64,000 nucleotides of DNA from Alteromonas genovensis (GTDB taxonomy: Bacteria; Pseudomonadota; Gammaproteobacteria; Enterobacterales; Alteromonadaceae), in contig NZ_JAAAWO010000009.1 of NCBI RefSeq assembly GCF_010500895.1, forward strand, positions 118,391 through 182,390, read 5' to 3'. The translations under genes were made by a program, and so were the position numbers. Every line of letters begins with the position of its first letter. Position 1 is the first letter of the stretch. Positions 18,655-28,012 of this stretch are shown here, piece after piece. The notes under the pieces were generated by a model. That model searched no databases. It was not told where the DNA came from and saw only the letters and a program-made list of their open reading frames with translations.

Positions 18655-19737
18655 ATGTCTTCTATGGAATGGTTTTTAGGAATAGGGATAGTTCTACTCC
18701 TCATTTATAGCGCCGTCATCACGATACTGCTTATTAAGCGCAGTCGAAGGTTTGCACGACGAGTTACAAAGTTCAAAAAGAACAGGCGCAATACCGACTT
18801 AAGTATTGAAAAGGAGCTTCGGTTTCAAGAAGCGGCTGATGAGGCCCTGCGATTAAATCAAACCTTTCAAAAGTTTGTGCCCAAACAGTTTGTAGAGCAC
18901 ATGGCCAATACCGATGTAGACAACCTTGGTTTAGGCTATGCCTCAGAAAATGAAGTCGCTATTATGTTTTGCGATATTAGAGGATTTACTGGTTTTTCTG
19001 AACGCATAACCCCTCAAGAGTTAATGAATTTCCTTAATTCGTACTTTACCCGCATGAACGACCCTATCCATCAAAACAGTGGCTTTATCGACAAGTTCAT
19101 GGGTGATGGCATTATGGCCTTATTTGATCATCCAGGTGGCACAGCGAGAGATAAAGCCATCGACTCTTTAAATGCTGCATTAGATTTAAGAAAAGCACTG
19201 ACCATATATAACGGACATAGAAAGAACAGCAACTACGCTGCGGTCAACATGGGTATTGGGATACACTTTGGAAATGTGATCATGGGCACGGTAGGTTCAG
19301 ACGATCGCATGGATACCACAGTAATTGGCGACAGTGTTAATATTGCATCGCGTCTTGAAGCACTGACTCCTAAATACCAAGCCGATATTATTGTGAGTGC
19401 TCAAGTACTGCAAACCTTAGGGACAGGCTATCCCATTAAAACCCGCTTACTCGATTGGGTTCGGGTAAAAGGCCGTCAAGCGCCTATTGAAATTTATGAG
19501 GTACTCAGTCATCTCAGCGATGTTGAACAAGCGGCGCGACTTTCTGTTCAAGCGAAGATTGCAGCGGGTCTGGCGTGTCGTATTAACAAGCAGTGGGATG
19601 AAGCGATTGCCTACTTTGAAACCGCATTGGCAGTTAATCCAAATGATACCCTAGCCCATCACCATATTGACGTATGTCGTATTTATCGAAATATAGACTT
19701 AGATGACGACTGGGATGGCGCCCTCGTGCTTCAGTAA
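18655..19737 (+). CDS. Class III adenylate/guanylate cyclase with N-terminal membrane anchor
   Basis: This 360-residue protein has one membrane segment (about 5-28), a basic stretch and a coiled coil (about 30-80). A class III cyclase domain (about 95-285) follows, then a short TPR-like C-terminus (GLACRINKQWDEAIAYFETA). The two metal-binding Asp residues are in MFCDIRGFTGFS and FMGDGIMAL. The substrate-selecting pair appears to be Lys (DKFMGDG) and Thr (TTVIGDSVN), the pattern of class IIIb adenylate cyclases. The transition-state residues are kept in VNIASRLEAL. It probably makes cAMP at the inner membrane, though cGMP cannot be excluded. It stands alone, with the DyP gene facing it from downstream. 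Confidence 0.88.
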   Translation: MSSMEWFLGIGIVLLLIYSAVITILLIKRSRRFARRVTKFKKNRRNTDLSIEKELRFQEAADEALRLNQTFQKFVPKQFVEHMANTDVDNLGLGYASENEVAIMFCDIRGFTGFSERITPQELMNFLNSYFTRMNDPIHQNSGFIDKFMGDGIMALFDHPGGTARDKAIDSLNAALDLRKALTIYNGHRKNSNYAAVNMGIGIHFGNVIMGTVGSDDRMDTTVIGDSVNIASRLEALTPKYQADIIVSAQVLQTLGTGYPIKTRLLDWVRVKGRQAPIEIYEVLSHLSDVEQAARLSVQAKIAAGLACRINKQWDEAIAYFETALAVNPNDTLAHHHIDVCRIYRNIDLDDDWDGALVLQ

Positions 19738-19758
19738 AAGTGGTGCGATAGAGAAGTG

Positions 19759-20685
19759 TCAGTTCGATAGGGTAGCCTGCGCTTTTATAAAGTTAACCGA
19801 AGGTGCAAAGAATGCAGCACCGGTTTCTGCACTTGTAAAGTCTAACCATCGGTCGTAATCCCCTTCTCCATTGCCGTATATTTGACTTTGTAACATATGC
19901 TTAAAGGGTCGCGCGCTTGCGCTACAGCAGACAGAAAACAAGCCTTGAGATGCCATATCGCCATAGGGCATACCTTGCTTCATAAGTTTAGACGTTTCAT
20001 CATCAGCTGATGCGCTTACAGCACGAACGCAGTGTGACGACTGAGACTGCTCAACACTAGGCAGGTTGTGTTGCTGAGTGGTTCCCATCGCCTGTTCTTT
20101 TTGCCTATCAGACAAACTATTCCAGCGCCTGAGATCGTGTCGATATCGTTGCACATGCAAGTAACTTCCCCCTTGAAAATCGGGGTCGTCCTCTTCGCTT
20201 ATAATAGCGACCTTTCTGCGAGCCATCCCTCTAGGGTTGTCAATAGCATAAAGAAAGCCATTGAGGTCGCGACCGTCGAGATAGCGAAAACCCCGTACCT
20301 GCTCTACCAACTCAACGTGAATGCGCAGTAAGTCCATCACCTCTATACCAACGGCGTGGCAAATATCTAACCGGTCTGCTCGAATTTGAATAAACAAATC
20401 GCAAGGTGTGGTTGGCGCACTTCTGTCTTCGCATTGCATATCGGGGAAAGGAGCAAGTTCAACGGGAATTAGCCCAGGATAAACATCGGCCCAATAGCTG
20501 GTTCCCACCGCAATAACACCGGTAACCATGGCTTCGTAATGCTCATTTTCAAAGTGCTCGAAAATATCGAGCACCCTCGCTAATTTTGCTCTTACGGCTT
20601 CGCTGTCCTCATCGACAACATTGAGCATCAAATATTGCGCATGCAAATTTGGCTCTGCGCATATGCCTTTTTGTGGTTGTGTCAT
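19759..20685 (-). CDS. DyP-type peroxidase homologue with altered distal heme site
   Basis: This 308-residue protein aligns by eye with class B DyP peroxidases such as YfeX. It has GFRYLDGRDLNGF, the probable proximal heme ligand His218 in SSHCVR, MPYG near 239-242, and a C-terminal FFAPSVNFI segment. In active family members the GFRYxDxRDLxGF segment continues as VDGTENP and supplies the catalytic Asp. Here it reads GFLYAIDNPRG, so the Asp position is Tyr146. The distal Arg before the PYG motif appears to be Lys236 (KQGMPYG). Heme binding may be kept while peroxide chemistry is changed or lost. There is no signal peptide or encapsulin gene. The GGT-family gene lies 148 bp upstream on the same strand. 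Confidence 0.85.
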   Translation of the reverse strand: MTQPQKGICAEPNLHAQYLMLNVVDEDSEAVRAKLARVLDIFEHFENEHYEAMVTGVIAVGTSYWADVYPGLIPVELAPFPDMQCEDRSAPTTPCDLFIQIRADRLDICHAVGIEVMDLLRIHVELVEQVRGFRYLDGRDLNGFLYAIDNPRGMARRKVAIISEEDDPDFQGGSYLHVQRYRHDLRRWNSLSDRQKEQAMGTTQQHNLPSVEQSQSSHCVRAVSASADDETSKLMKQGMPYGDMASQGLFSVCCSASARPFKHMLQSQIYGNGEGDYDRWLDFTSAETGAAFFAPSVNFIKAQATLSN

Positions 20686-20833
20686 TGCAGCTCTTGTTAT
20701 TATTTGAAGTTTTCTTAAAGCACTTATAAAAACTACTCATTCAAACAGCGCTTATTAACCGTTATTACAGATGTTATACGAATCCTGTTACAGGCGGTTA
20801 AATCCCTTGCTGTGACGAGTATTGTCAGTGTGC

Positions 20834-22552
20834 TTAATACCCTGCAGCTTGTCCATCTTTTCTGCTTTCAGAAGCGCCAAAATACACGCCTTTTTTGGCA
20901 TCCCAAGCAATGGCTTGATAGCCGCCAAACGCACCCACCACACGCTGGAGTTTATGGCCTCTTTCCATAAGCTCGCGCTGCACCGCCTCATCAACCCCTG
21001 ACTCTAAGCTTACATAGCCACCGTCTAGCATTAATTCACCCGTTGGACTGCTTGAGCCACTGTGGAGTATGCGTGGTGCATCACCGGCTTCTTGCAAGTT
21101 CATACCAAAATCCAGAATATTAACGATGATTTGTGCGTGCATTTGTGGCTGTGTGCCACCGCCCATTACCCCAAAGCTCATCACGGGGCGACCGTTACGG
21201 GTAACAAATGCGGGAATAATGGTATGGAAGGGACGTTTGCCGGGGCGATACTCGTTGTAGTGTCCCTCTTCTAACGTAAACATTTCACCTCTATTTTGCA
21301 GTACAAAACCTAAACCCGGCGGCGTCATACCCGACCCCATTCCGCGATAATTACTTTGAATTAGCGAAACCATATTGCCGTCTTTGTCTGCCACAGTTAG
21401 GTAAATAGTATCGCCCTCATAAATACCTGCATCTACCCGCGACGCTGCTTTTTCCATATCAATGAGCGCCTGTCGCTTTTTGGCATACTCTTTGGAGATC
21501 AACCAATCTACAGGAATATCATTAAAGTCGGGATCAGCGTAAAACTTTGCTCTATCTTCGAATGCGAGCTTTTTGGCTTCTACAAAGGTGTGAATATAAT
21601 CGGCAGAGTTAAACCCCATGCCTTCTATATCGTAGCGTTCAAGCACATTAAGGATTTGCAGTGCGGCAATTCCTTGTCCGTTTGGAGGCAGTTCCCACAC
21701 ATCGTAACCACGGTAATTTGCCGATACTGGCTCAACCCATTGTGATGTATGAGACGCTAAATCTTGATAAGAAAGAAATCCGCCCTGAGCTTCCATATAT
21801 GCATCAATGGCGCGAGCAATATCGCCTTTGTAAAACGCATCACGGCCGCCGGTCGCTATTTTTTCATAGGTAACCGCAAGCCCAGGATTCTTGAATATGT
21901 CGCCTTTTTTGGGCACATTGCCGTTGATGAGGTAGGTCTCAGCGAAGCCATCGTAGTGGCCTATTCTGTCTTTATTTATTTGCCAGTAATACGCGATGAG
22001 TTCGGAAACTGGGAAGCCATTTTTTGCGTATTCGATGGCAGGAGTCAAAAGAGTAGACATGGGCAACTTGCCGAACTTTTCATGTAACTCAAACCAGCCA
22101 TCTACCGCACCAGGAACCGATACAGGTAGAGGACCAAACTTAGGGATTTTGTTCAATCCGCGTTCTGCAAACACCGCTTTAGTCAGTGAACGGGGAGAAC
22201 GACCTGATGCATTTAGACCCACTAGCTTTTGTTCACTGGCATCCCATACAATGGCGAATAAGTCCCCTCCTATACCACTGCCTGTAGGCTCTACTAGGCC
22301 AAGCATAGCATTTGCTGCAATGGCAGCATCGACAGCACTTCCACCTTGCTTAAGCACATCCAGAGCGACCTGCGTTGCTAAGGGTTGACTGGTTGCCGCC
22401 ATGCCATGCTGCGCTATAACCTCAGACCGGCTGGCAAATGGCTTGCCCGTTACCCTGTCATACGCGTGTGAATACGATATACAAAGCGTACTGCATAGTG
22501 TCATTGCGAACGTCATTGTGAAAAGTGAGTGTGTTATTTTAGCTATCATCAC
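20834..22552 (-). CDS. Gamma-glutamyltransferase family protein (YwrD-like)
   Basis: This 572-residue Ntn-hydrolase has a signal peptide ending near SHA (about 30), so it is probably periplasmic. These proteins cleave themselves before a catalytic Thr, here most likely Thr382 in EGDTIYLTVADKDGN. That site has a T-I-Y-L pattern rather than the TTHYS of classical GGT, which places it in the YwrD-like group. NGMLGL-like packing (ANAMLGLVEPTGSGIGG), PGAVDGW, the oxyanion and binding segment GMGSGMTPPGLGF, and PGKRPFHTIIP are all present. Its substrate may be glutathione or another gamma-glutamyl or amide compound. The assignment to the superfamily is firm; the substrate is not. Confidence 0.9.
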   Translation of the reverse strand: MMIAKITHSLFTMTFAMTLCSTLCISYSHAYDRVTGKPFASRSEVIAQHGMAATSQPLATQVALDVLKQGGSAVDAAIAANAMLGLVEPTGSGIGGDLFAIVWDASEQKLVGLNASGRSPRSLTKAVFAERGLNKIPKFGPLPVSVPGAVDGWFELHEKFGKLPMSTLLTPAIEYAKNGFPVSELIAYYWQINKDRIGHYDGFAETYLINGNVPKKGDIFKNPGLAVTYEKIATGGRDAFYKGDIARAIDAYMEAQGGFLSYQDLASHTSQWVEPVSANYRGYDVWELPPNGQGIAALQILNVLERYDIEGMGFNSADYIHTFVEAKKLAFEDRAKFYADPDFNDIPVDWLISKEYAKKRQALIDMEKAASRVDAGIYEGDTIYLTVADKDGNMVSLIQSNYRGMGSGMTPPGLGFVLQNRGEMFTLEEGHYNEYRPGKRPFHTIIPAFVTRNGRPVMSFGVMGGGTQPQMHAQIIVNILDFGMNLQEAGDAPRILHSGSSSPTGELMLDGGYVSLESGVDEAVQRELMERGHKLQRVVGAFGGYQAIAWDAKKGVYFGASESRKDGQAAGY

Positions 22553-22710
22553 AGTAGTCCCGTCGTTTCCCTTTTAATCCAAAGCACGTTTTTTATAAAC
22601 AATGTTGGTGTGCTTACGTTTGTCACTGGTAGTTGCGTGTCGAAATCTCTTTGCGTTGCCATTTCTAGTGTAGCGTTTAAGGCGCAATACGCCTAGGTTT
22701 ATCGCAGAAC

Positions 22711-22738
22711 GAAAAAAGCCTCGCAAATGCGAGGCTTA
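22711..22738 (-). terminator. Intrinsic terminator after amtB
   Basis: On the minus strand, AGCCTCGC pairs with GCGAGGCT around a 4-nt loop and is followed by a run of T. It lies about 70 bp after the amtB stop and ends the glnK-amtB transcript. Confidence 0.9.
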
Positions 22739-22805
22739 AGTGATGATCATTAGGCATTATTATGTTTTTGTCGCTGCCTACATCAATGTAAATTGGTCCG
22801 TGTGT

Positions 22806-24053
22806 TTATGAGCGACCGCTGGTGAAGTCTGGATATGCTTCCAAACCACATTCACTCATGTCTACACCGTCAAACTCTTCTTCTTCAGTAACACGGATGC
22901 CCATGGTTGCTTTAAGCGCTAACCACACTACTAGGCTGGCTACGAATACCCAAACAAAGATAGTTGCCGCGCCAATAAGCTGACCGGAGAAGCTCGAACC
23001 GTCGTTAGTAATTGGAACAAGTAGAAGTCCAAGTAAACCAACAACACCGTGAACTGAGATAGCACCTACTGGATCATCAATCTTAAGCTTATCAAGACCA
23101 ACAATGCTGAGTACTACTAAGATACCACCGAGACCACCGAATAAGGTTGCTTCTAATGGGCTAGGCGTAGAAGGCTCTGCGGTAATAGCAACCAAACCTG
23201 CTAACGCACCGTTTAGTGCCATTGTTAAGTCAGCTTTACCGAATAAGATACGCGCTACGATAAGCGCAGCAATAGTACCACCGGCTGCGGCTGCGTTAGT
23301 GTTCATAAATACGATGGCAACAGAGTTTGCGCTTTCAACCGTTGCAGTAGCAAGTACTGAACCGCCGTTAAAGCCAAACCATCCCATCCACAAAATAAAT
23401 GTACCTAGGGTTGCTAGAGGCAGGTTAGCACCTGGAATAGCATTAACTTTACCATCTGCGGTGTATTTACCTTTACGAGCACCAAGAATTAACACACCCG
23501 CCAATGCAGCTGCTGCACCCGCCATGTGAACAATACCCGATCCTGCAAAATCTGAGAATCCTAAATCGCCAAGCGTGTATAGACCGAATACAGCTTCACC
23601 GCCCCATGTCCATGCACCTTCCATTGGATAGATGAAACCAGTCATTACCACAGTGAATGCTAAGAAAGCCCATAGCTTCATACGCTCAGCAACGGCACCA
23701 GACACGATAGACATCGCAGTGGCAACGAAGACCACTTGGAAAAAGAAGTCTGCAGAAGGTGCATATGTTGCTGGGTCTTCTGAAACACCTGTTGCGCCGT
23801 CGCTTAAGATGCCGCTAAGGAAAGGACCCCAATCGCCACCGCCGTACATGATTCCGTAGCCGCAAACCATATACATGGTGCAGGCTATGGCGAATAACGA
23901 GATGTTTTTAGTCAGAATTTCAGTGGTGTTTTTGGCTCTAACTAAGCCAGCTTCAAGCATTGCAAAACCTGCAGCCATCCACATAACTAGCGCGCCGCAA
24001 ATTAAGAAGTAAAAGGTATCTAGCGCATACCCAAGTTCAAAAGTGATTTCCAT
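22806..24053 (-). CDS. amtB: Ammonium transporter
   Basis: This 415-residue, roughly 11-helix membrane protein is an Amt channel for ammonium uptake. The twin conduction histidines appear in GSGIVHMAGAAAALAG and AISVHGVVGLLG. The pore-lining EAGLVRAKN and WMGWFGFNGGS segments are typical. No cleavable signal peptide is apparent: the first helix begins at about residue 12. The gene is 32 bp downstream of glnK, the standard pairing. When nitrogen is replete, unmodified GlnK plugs the channel. A strong terminator follows. Confidence 0.96.
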   Translation of the reverse strand: MEITFELGYALDTFYFLICGALVMWMAAGFAMLEAGLVRAKNTTEILTKNISLFAIACTMYMVCGYGIMYGGGDWGPFLSGILSDGATGVSEDPATYAPSADFFFQVVFVATAMSIVSGAVAERMKLWAFLAFTVVMTGFIYPMEGAWTWGGEAVFGLYTLGDLGFSDFAGSGIVHMAGAAAALAGVLILGARKGKYTADGKVNAIPGANLPLATLGTFILWMGWFGFNGGSVLATATVESANSVAIVFMNTNAAAAGGTIAALIVARILFGKADLTMALNGALAGLVAITAEPSTPSPLEATLFGGLGGILVVLSIVGLDKLKIDDPVGAISVHGVVGLLGLLLVPITNDGSSFSGQLIGAATIFVWVFVASLVVWLALKATMGIRVTEEEEFDGVDMSECGLEAYPDFTSGRS

Positions 24054-24085
24054 TATGGTTTTCTCCGCAAAAATATCGTTGTGGC

Positions 24086-24828
<743 letters not shown>

Positions 24829-25716
24829 ATGAGCACAAATACAGCGGTGTTTTTCGCGCCCGAGCGCCCCTTACAAGACCATGCTCGCAAACAGCGTTAT
24901 GCATGGCGTACCGCATCGACGTCATTGCTTATTCATGCTGGGGCAATCATCACAGTTGTTGTAGTAGGCCAGTATGGTATTGAAAAAAAGAAAGCAGCGA
25001 TTGCCAGCCTTTCCCCTGCACCCACAATACAGGCCGTGCTGTTTCAGCCACCCGCCCAAAAAACTATTGAGCCCAGCCTTTTTTTAAACAAAGAAGCCGT
25101 CGACAAGGAAGTGGTAGACAGGGAAGTGGTAGACAAGCAAACGTCAGAGGTAGTCAATGAAGATGCAAGCGAGGAGGAGTCAGCAGACAGCGAAATACAG
25201 GCACCTAAAACGGCTGACACTCTGGACAAGCCAAACGCTGAGCCCGAGCAGTCTACAGAAACCAAGCCCCTGCCAGATGCTCACTCATCACAGCTAGAAG
25301 AGGCACTTTCAAAAGAAGCACCTCTAGAAGAATCACCTTCCCAAGTATCGAAGCCGAACATTAACCGTGAAGCCGGTCGTTTAAATGTGTCTAGCGCACA
25401 GGCAGCGGCAGACTATTTAGACAGCTATAATGAAGCCCGTATTGGTGAAGAATCAGCTAATGCTGCCTCTTCATATGCAGCAAAAAAAAGAAGCCCAAAC
25501 ATTATCGACCCCAGAAAAGGCGAAGATAGAGATGAGAAGCTATACAATCAGCGTCCAGTAAAAATCGTGAACTGTACGGGCACTACAAATAAAATACTTA
25601 CGACCTTAAGTGGCTGGGCTGGCGGTACCATGAAGTGTTCTAAAAGAAATGAATACCAGCGGTTTATCGATGCCCGGATTAACAAAACACCTGAAAACGA
25701 TGAGCAAACTAACTAG
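24829..25716 (+). CDS. TonB-like anchored protein of unknown function
   Basis: This 295-residue protein has a cytoplasmic N-terminus of about 30 residues, one membrane helix (about 31-49, SLLIHAGAIITVVVVGQYG) and a long periplasmic region. That region is rich in Glu, Ser, Ala and Pro (about 70-185) and contains EVVDK/R repeats. The C-terminal part (about 195-285) carries two cysteines, in VNCTGTTNK and MKCSKRN, and could form a small disulfide domain. The anchor plus acidic/proline linker resembles TonB, but no TonB C-terminal domain, ExbB or ExbD is present. I do not recognise the family. The ATG at 24829 has no good ribosome site, so the start is uncertain. Confidence 0.7.
   Translation: MSTNTAVFFAPERPLQDHARKQRYAWRTASTSLLIHAGAIITVVVVGQYGIEKKKAAIASLSPAPTIQAVLFQPPAQKTIEPSLFLNKEAVDKEVVDREVVDKQTSEVVNEDASEEESADSEIQAPKTADTLDKPNAEPEQSTETKPLPDAHSSQLEEALSKEAPLEESPSQVSKPNINREAGRLNVSSAQAAADYLDSYNEARIGEESANAASSYAAKKRSPNIIDPRKGEDRDEKLYNQRPVKIVNCTGTTNKILTTLSGWAGGTMKCSKRNEYQRFIDARINKTPENDEQTN
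25096..25140 (+). repeat. In-frame 15-bp tandem repeat, 3 copies
   Basis: Three consecutive 15-bp units inside the TonB-like gene encode (A/E)VDKE-type pentapeptides. The last two begin GTGGTAGACA and differ at only two positions. The unit length keeps the reading frame. Confidence 0.75.
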
Positions 25717-26073
25717 CGTCTTTTGCAGTAATTCAACTGACACTATTTAGCCTGTGACTCACACAGCCATTACTCACATAGCCATAATTCACACAGCAAA
25801 AGCCAAAACCCGCGCTACATGCATCTTTGCCCAACCTTTCTTGATTATACTTGGATTGGCTCAACACGCAGCATTGTCTAAAGAGTATTGGTAAACACGG
25901 TGCTGGTGTAATGTTGTGTTGCCAAACATTAGCATTACGGCGTATTCTGCCTACCCAATAATCGATAGCTTGTTGATCTTTGCTTTACATTTGCCCAAAA
26001 CTCGTACAACAAAGATCAACACGCCCTAGTAGCCTAATAATTTAAACACTCTCTCATTAATAAGGAATAATCT
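25717..26073. other. Intergenic region upstream of yedI
   Basis: About 357 bp without a gene. It contains the 15-bp repeat at 25759-25798, listed separately, and an AT-rich stretch before yedI that should hold its promoter. No terminator is obvious. Confidence 0.55.
25759..25798. repeat. 15-bp degenerate tandem repeat, about 2.7 copies
   Basis: Units are TCACACAGCCATTAC (25759), TCACATAGCCATAAT (25774) and TCACACAGCA (25789). The array begins 43 bp downstream of the TonB-like gene's stop codon. Confidence 0.7.
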
Positions 26074-26994
26074 GTGGCTGGAGCTAATCTACTTGCCTTA
26101 CTCGACGATATTGCCACCTTGATGGACGACATTGCCACCATGTCAAAAGTAGCGGCCCAAAAAACCGCTGGCGTTTTGGGTGACGACTTGGCGGTAAACG
26201 CAGACCAAGTGCAAGGCATCAAGGCAGACAGAGAATTGCCTGTTGTATGGGCGGTAGCAAAAGGGTCGTTGCTGAATAAGGCCATATTAGTGCCTGCGGC
26301 TCTCGCCATTAGCGCCTTTGTCCCTTCGCTGATTACCGTACTGTTAGTATTAGGTGGGCTGTACTTATGCTTTGAGGGTGCTGAAAAACTACTGCATAAA
26401 TATCTCCCTCACGATGACCAACTTCAAGAGCGGGAAGCGCGAATAGAAGCCATTGCTCATGAAGATGTTGATATGGTGGCCTTCGAGCAAAAAAAGATAA
26501 AGGGCGCAATACGCACCGACTTTATCCTGTCAGCTGAAATTATTGTGATTGCCTTAGGCACCGTTAGCGACGCAGCATTAATAACCCAAGTGGGCGTTTT
26601 AATTGCATTGAGCTTAGCCATAACGGTTGGTGTGTATGGACTGGTAGCAGGCTTGGTAAAAATGGACGATGTGGGTCTTTATATGCTGCGCAAATCGCTC
26701 ACTGGCACTATGAACACCATGCAGCGCTTAATTGGACGAACTCTTCTTGTAGCAGCTCCGGCTATTATGAAAACCCTTGCGGTGGTAGGCACCATAGCCA
26801 TGTTCCTCGTGGGCGGCGGTATCCTCACTCACAGTATTGGTTTTTTGCATCACGTAACCGTGTGGGCAACAGAGCTAGTGCCCAGTGCTGACTTTGCTAT
26901 GTCTATTTTAGCCGATGGGGCAGTTGGCGTGGTGTCGGGAGCTATTATTGCTTTTGCGGTAGCAGCCATTTCTAAGCTTAAAGCTTCATCGTAG
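26074..26994 (+). CDS. yedI: DUF808 family inner-membrane protein
   Basis: This 306-residue protein closely matches E. coli YedI over its start (LLALLDDIATLMDDIATM and KTAGVLGDDLAVNA) and the RELPVVWAVAKGSL segment. It has about six to eight hydrophobic helices, including 70-105, 155-205 and 230-300. The start codon is GTG at 26074 with AAGGAA about 7 nt upstream. The function of DUF808 proteins is not established. It is a single gene with an AT-rich spacer on each side. Confidence 0.9.
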   Translation: MAGANLLALLDDIATLMDDIATMSKVAAQKTAGVLGDDLAVNADQVQGIKADRELPVVWAVAKGSLLNKAILVPAALAISAFVPSLITVLLVLGGLYLCFEGAEKLLHKYLPHDDQLQEREARIEAIAHEDVDMVAFEQKKIKGAIRTDFILSAEIIVIALGTVSDAALITQVGVLIALSLAITVGVYGLVAGLVKMDDVGLYMLRKSLTGTMNTMQRLIGRTLLVAAPAIMKTLAVVGTIAMFLVGGGILTHSIGFLHHVTVWATELVPSADFAMSILADGAVGVVSGAIIAFAVAAISKLKASS

Positions 26995-27537
26995 CTTTTA
27001 CTGCAACCAAATTTATAATCGTGCTGATCGTTAGCCTTCCAACCAGGGAGGCCTAACCTGCTCTTTTACCTCATTGTGGTATTCCGACCGTACCTTATTG
27101 CTAACCTTACTTCTTACCTTATTTTCTACCTTATTTTAATAGAGTTAATCCAATAGATTAAATCCAAAAGGCAGATTTAATAGGCCCTTTTTAGTAGATC
27201 ATAATTAATGAGTCACAATTAATAGCTCGTATTTCATTGAGTAGATTCAATTGGCCAAATAAAGATTGGCGAATTTCACCAAGTCATTTTCAAAAACGCT
27301 ACTTTTTAGTCTCCCACTATTCATCTCTCGTTTATCCCCTTTTACGCCAAACAAGACTAAATCAATAAAATCATATAGTTAAACTAGAAAATAAAAGTGG
27401 CACAACACTCGCAATACATTAATGGTAATGAGAAAAAAACGTGTTCTACGTTAAGAATCACGAGTTTTAACAATATCGAAAGCTGCCACGCAGTATGTAT
27501 CAGTGCAGTGTTCAACTTTTATTAATAGGAAAATATT
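26995..27537. other. Long AT-rich intergenic region carrying a sigma-54 promoter
   Basis: This stretch of 543 bp is the longest gene-free one in the interior of the window apart from the S10 upstream region. It is AT-rich and contains degenerate short repeats, for example TACCTTATT three times at about 27091-27135. Near its end is a sigma-54-type promoter (27398-27413), listed separately. A nine-codon reading frame at 27428-27454 is too short to call. Confidence 0.6.
27398..27413 (+). promoter_or_regulatory. Sigma-54 (RpoN) -24/-12 promoter
   Basis: TGGCACAACACTCGCA matches the consensus TGGCACGNNNNTTGCW closely, with a full TGGCAC -24 box and TCGCA as the -12 box at correct spacing. The predicted start of transcription is near 27425, about 113 bp before the small gene at 27538. 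RpoN promoters need an enhancer-binding activator. Its site is not identified, but the AT-rich 400 bp upstream could hold it. Confidence 0.75.
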
Positions 27538-27858
27538 ATGTTTACGCGTCGCAATCTTATCACTGCATTACTACTGACTTCTGGTACTTTCAGCGCATCA
27601 TTAATGGCTAACGACAATGTGTCTGCACTGCAGTCACATACCGATTATTTAGTGGCAAGCGCCATGAACGAAGTGAGACAAGAAACTTCAACACGTATTA
27701 CGTTTGACGTTATGACGGCAAGCCACACCTTCGAGCCTGACGCAGACGAGTCAATGACATTGATTGCGGATATACAAGTTGTGGATATATCGAGTATGCC
27801 AATGTCGCCGCTAGCTTCAGAGGATTCACCTGAAGCTTCTGACGACAACGATGCGTAA
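27538..27858 (+). CDS. Small exported protein of unknown function
   Basis: This 106-residue protein has an N-terminal export signal: MFTRRN, then a hydrophobic stretch, with likely cleavage after SLMA near residue 24. The mature part of about 80 residues is acidic, has no cysteines, and ends in a Ser/Glu/Asp-rich tail (EDSPEASDDNDA). AATAGGA precedes the ATG as a ribosome site. I do not recognise a family. It lies behind a sigma-54-type promoter, and an even smaller membrane ORF follows after 10 bp, so the two probably form an operon. Periplasmic location is inferred from the signal peptide only. Confidence 0.75.
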   Translation: MFTRRNLITALLLTSGTFSASLMANDNVSALQSHTDYLVASAMNEVRQETSTRITFDVMTASHTFEPDADESMTLIADIQVVDISSMPMSPLASEDSPEASDDNDA

Positions 27859-27868
27859 GGAGATAGTC

Positions 27869-27979
27869 ATGATTGCTGCCAGTACCTTACTGATGTTAGT
27901 ACTTGGTCCTTTCATTGCTTTCGCAGTTAGCGCTATCGCTTTTTCGACCGCGCGCCTGTTTTTTCAAAAAGGACATTAA
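27869..27979 (+). CDS. 36-residue membrane microprotein
   Basis: This short ORF encodes MIAASTLLMLVLGPFIAF and continues through AVSAIAFSTARLFF to a basic end (QKGH). Nearly the whole peptide is one hydrophobic helix. A strong ribosome site, TAAGGAG, lies 7 nt before the ATG and overlaps the stop of the upstream small gene. That supports coupled translation with the exported protein. I know of no family match. The good Shine-Dalgarno sequence, the spacing and the single-helix composition are the evidence that it is real. Confidence 0.65.
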   Translation: MIAASTLLMLVLGPFIAFAVSAIAFSTARLFFQKGH

Positions 27980-28012
27980 CCATTTTTGTTCCCCAAGCCT
28001 CCCTGGGCTTTT

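Noticed and set aside
27428..27454. Eight-residue basic leader peptide (MRKKRVLR) in the sigma-54 transcript leader
   Set aside because: Too short to support without data; no ribosome site at good spacing.
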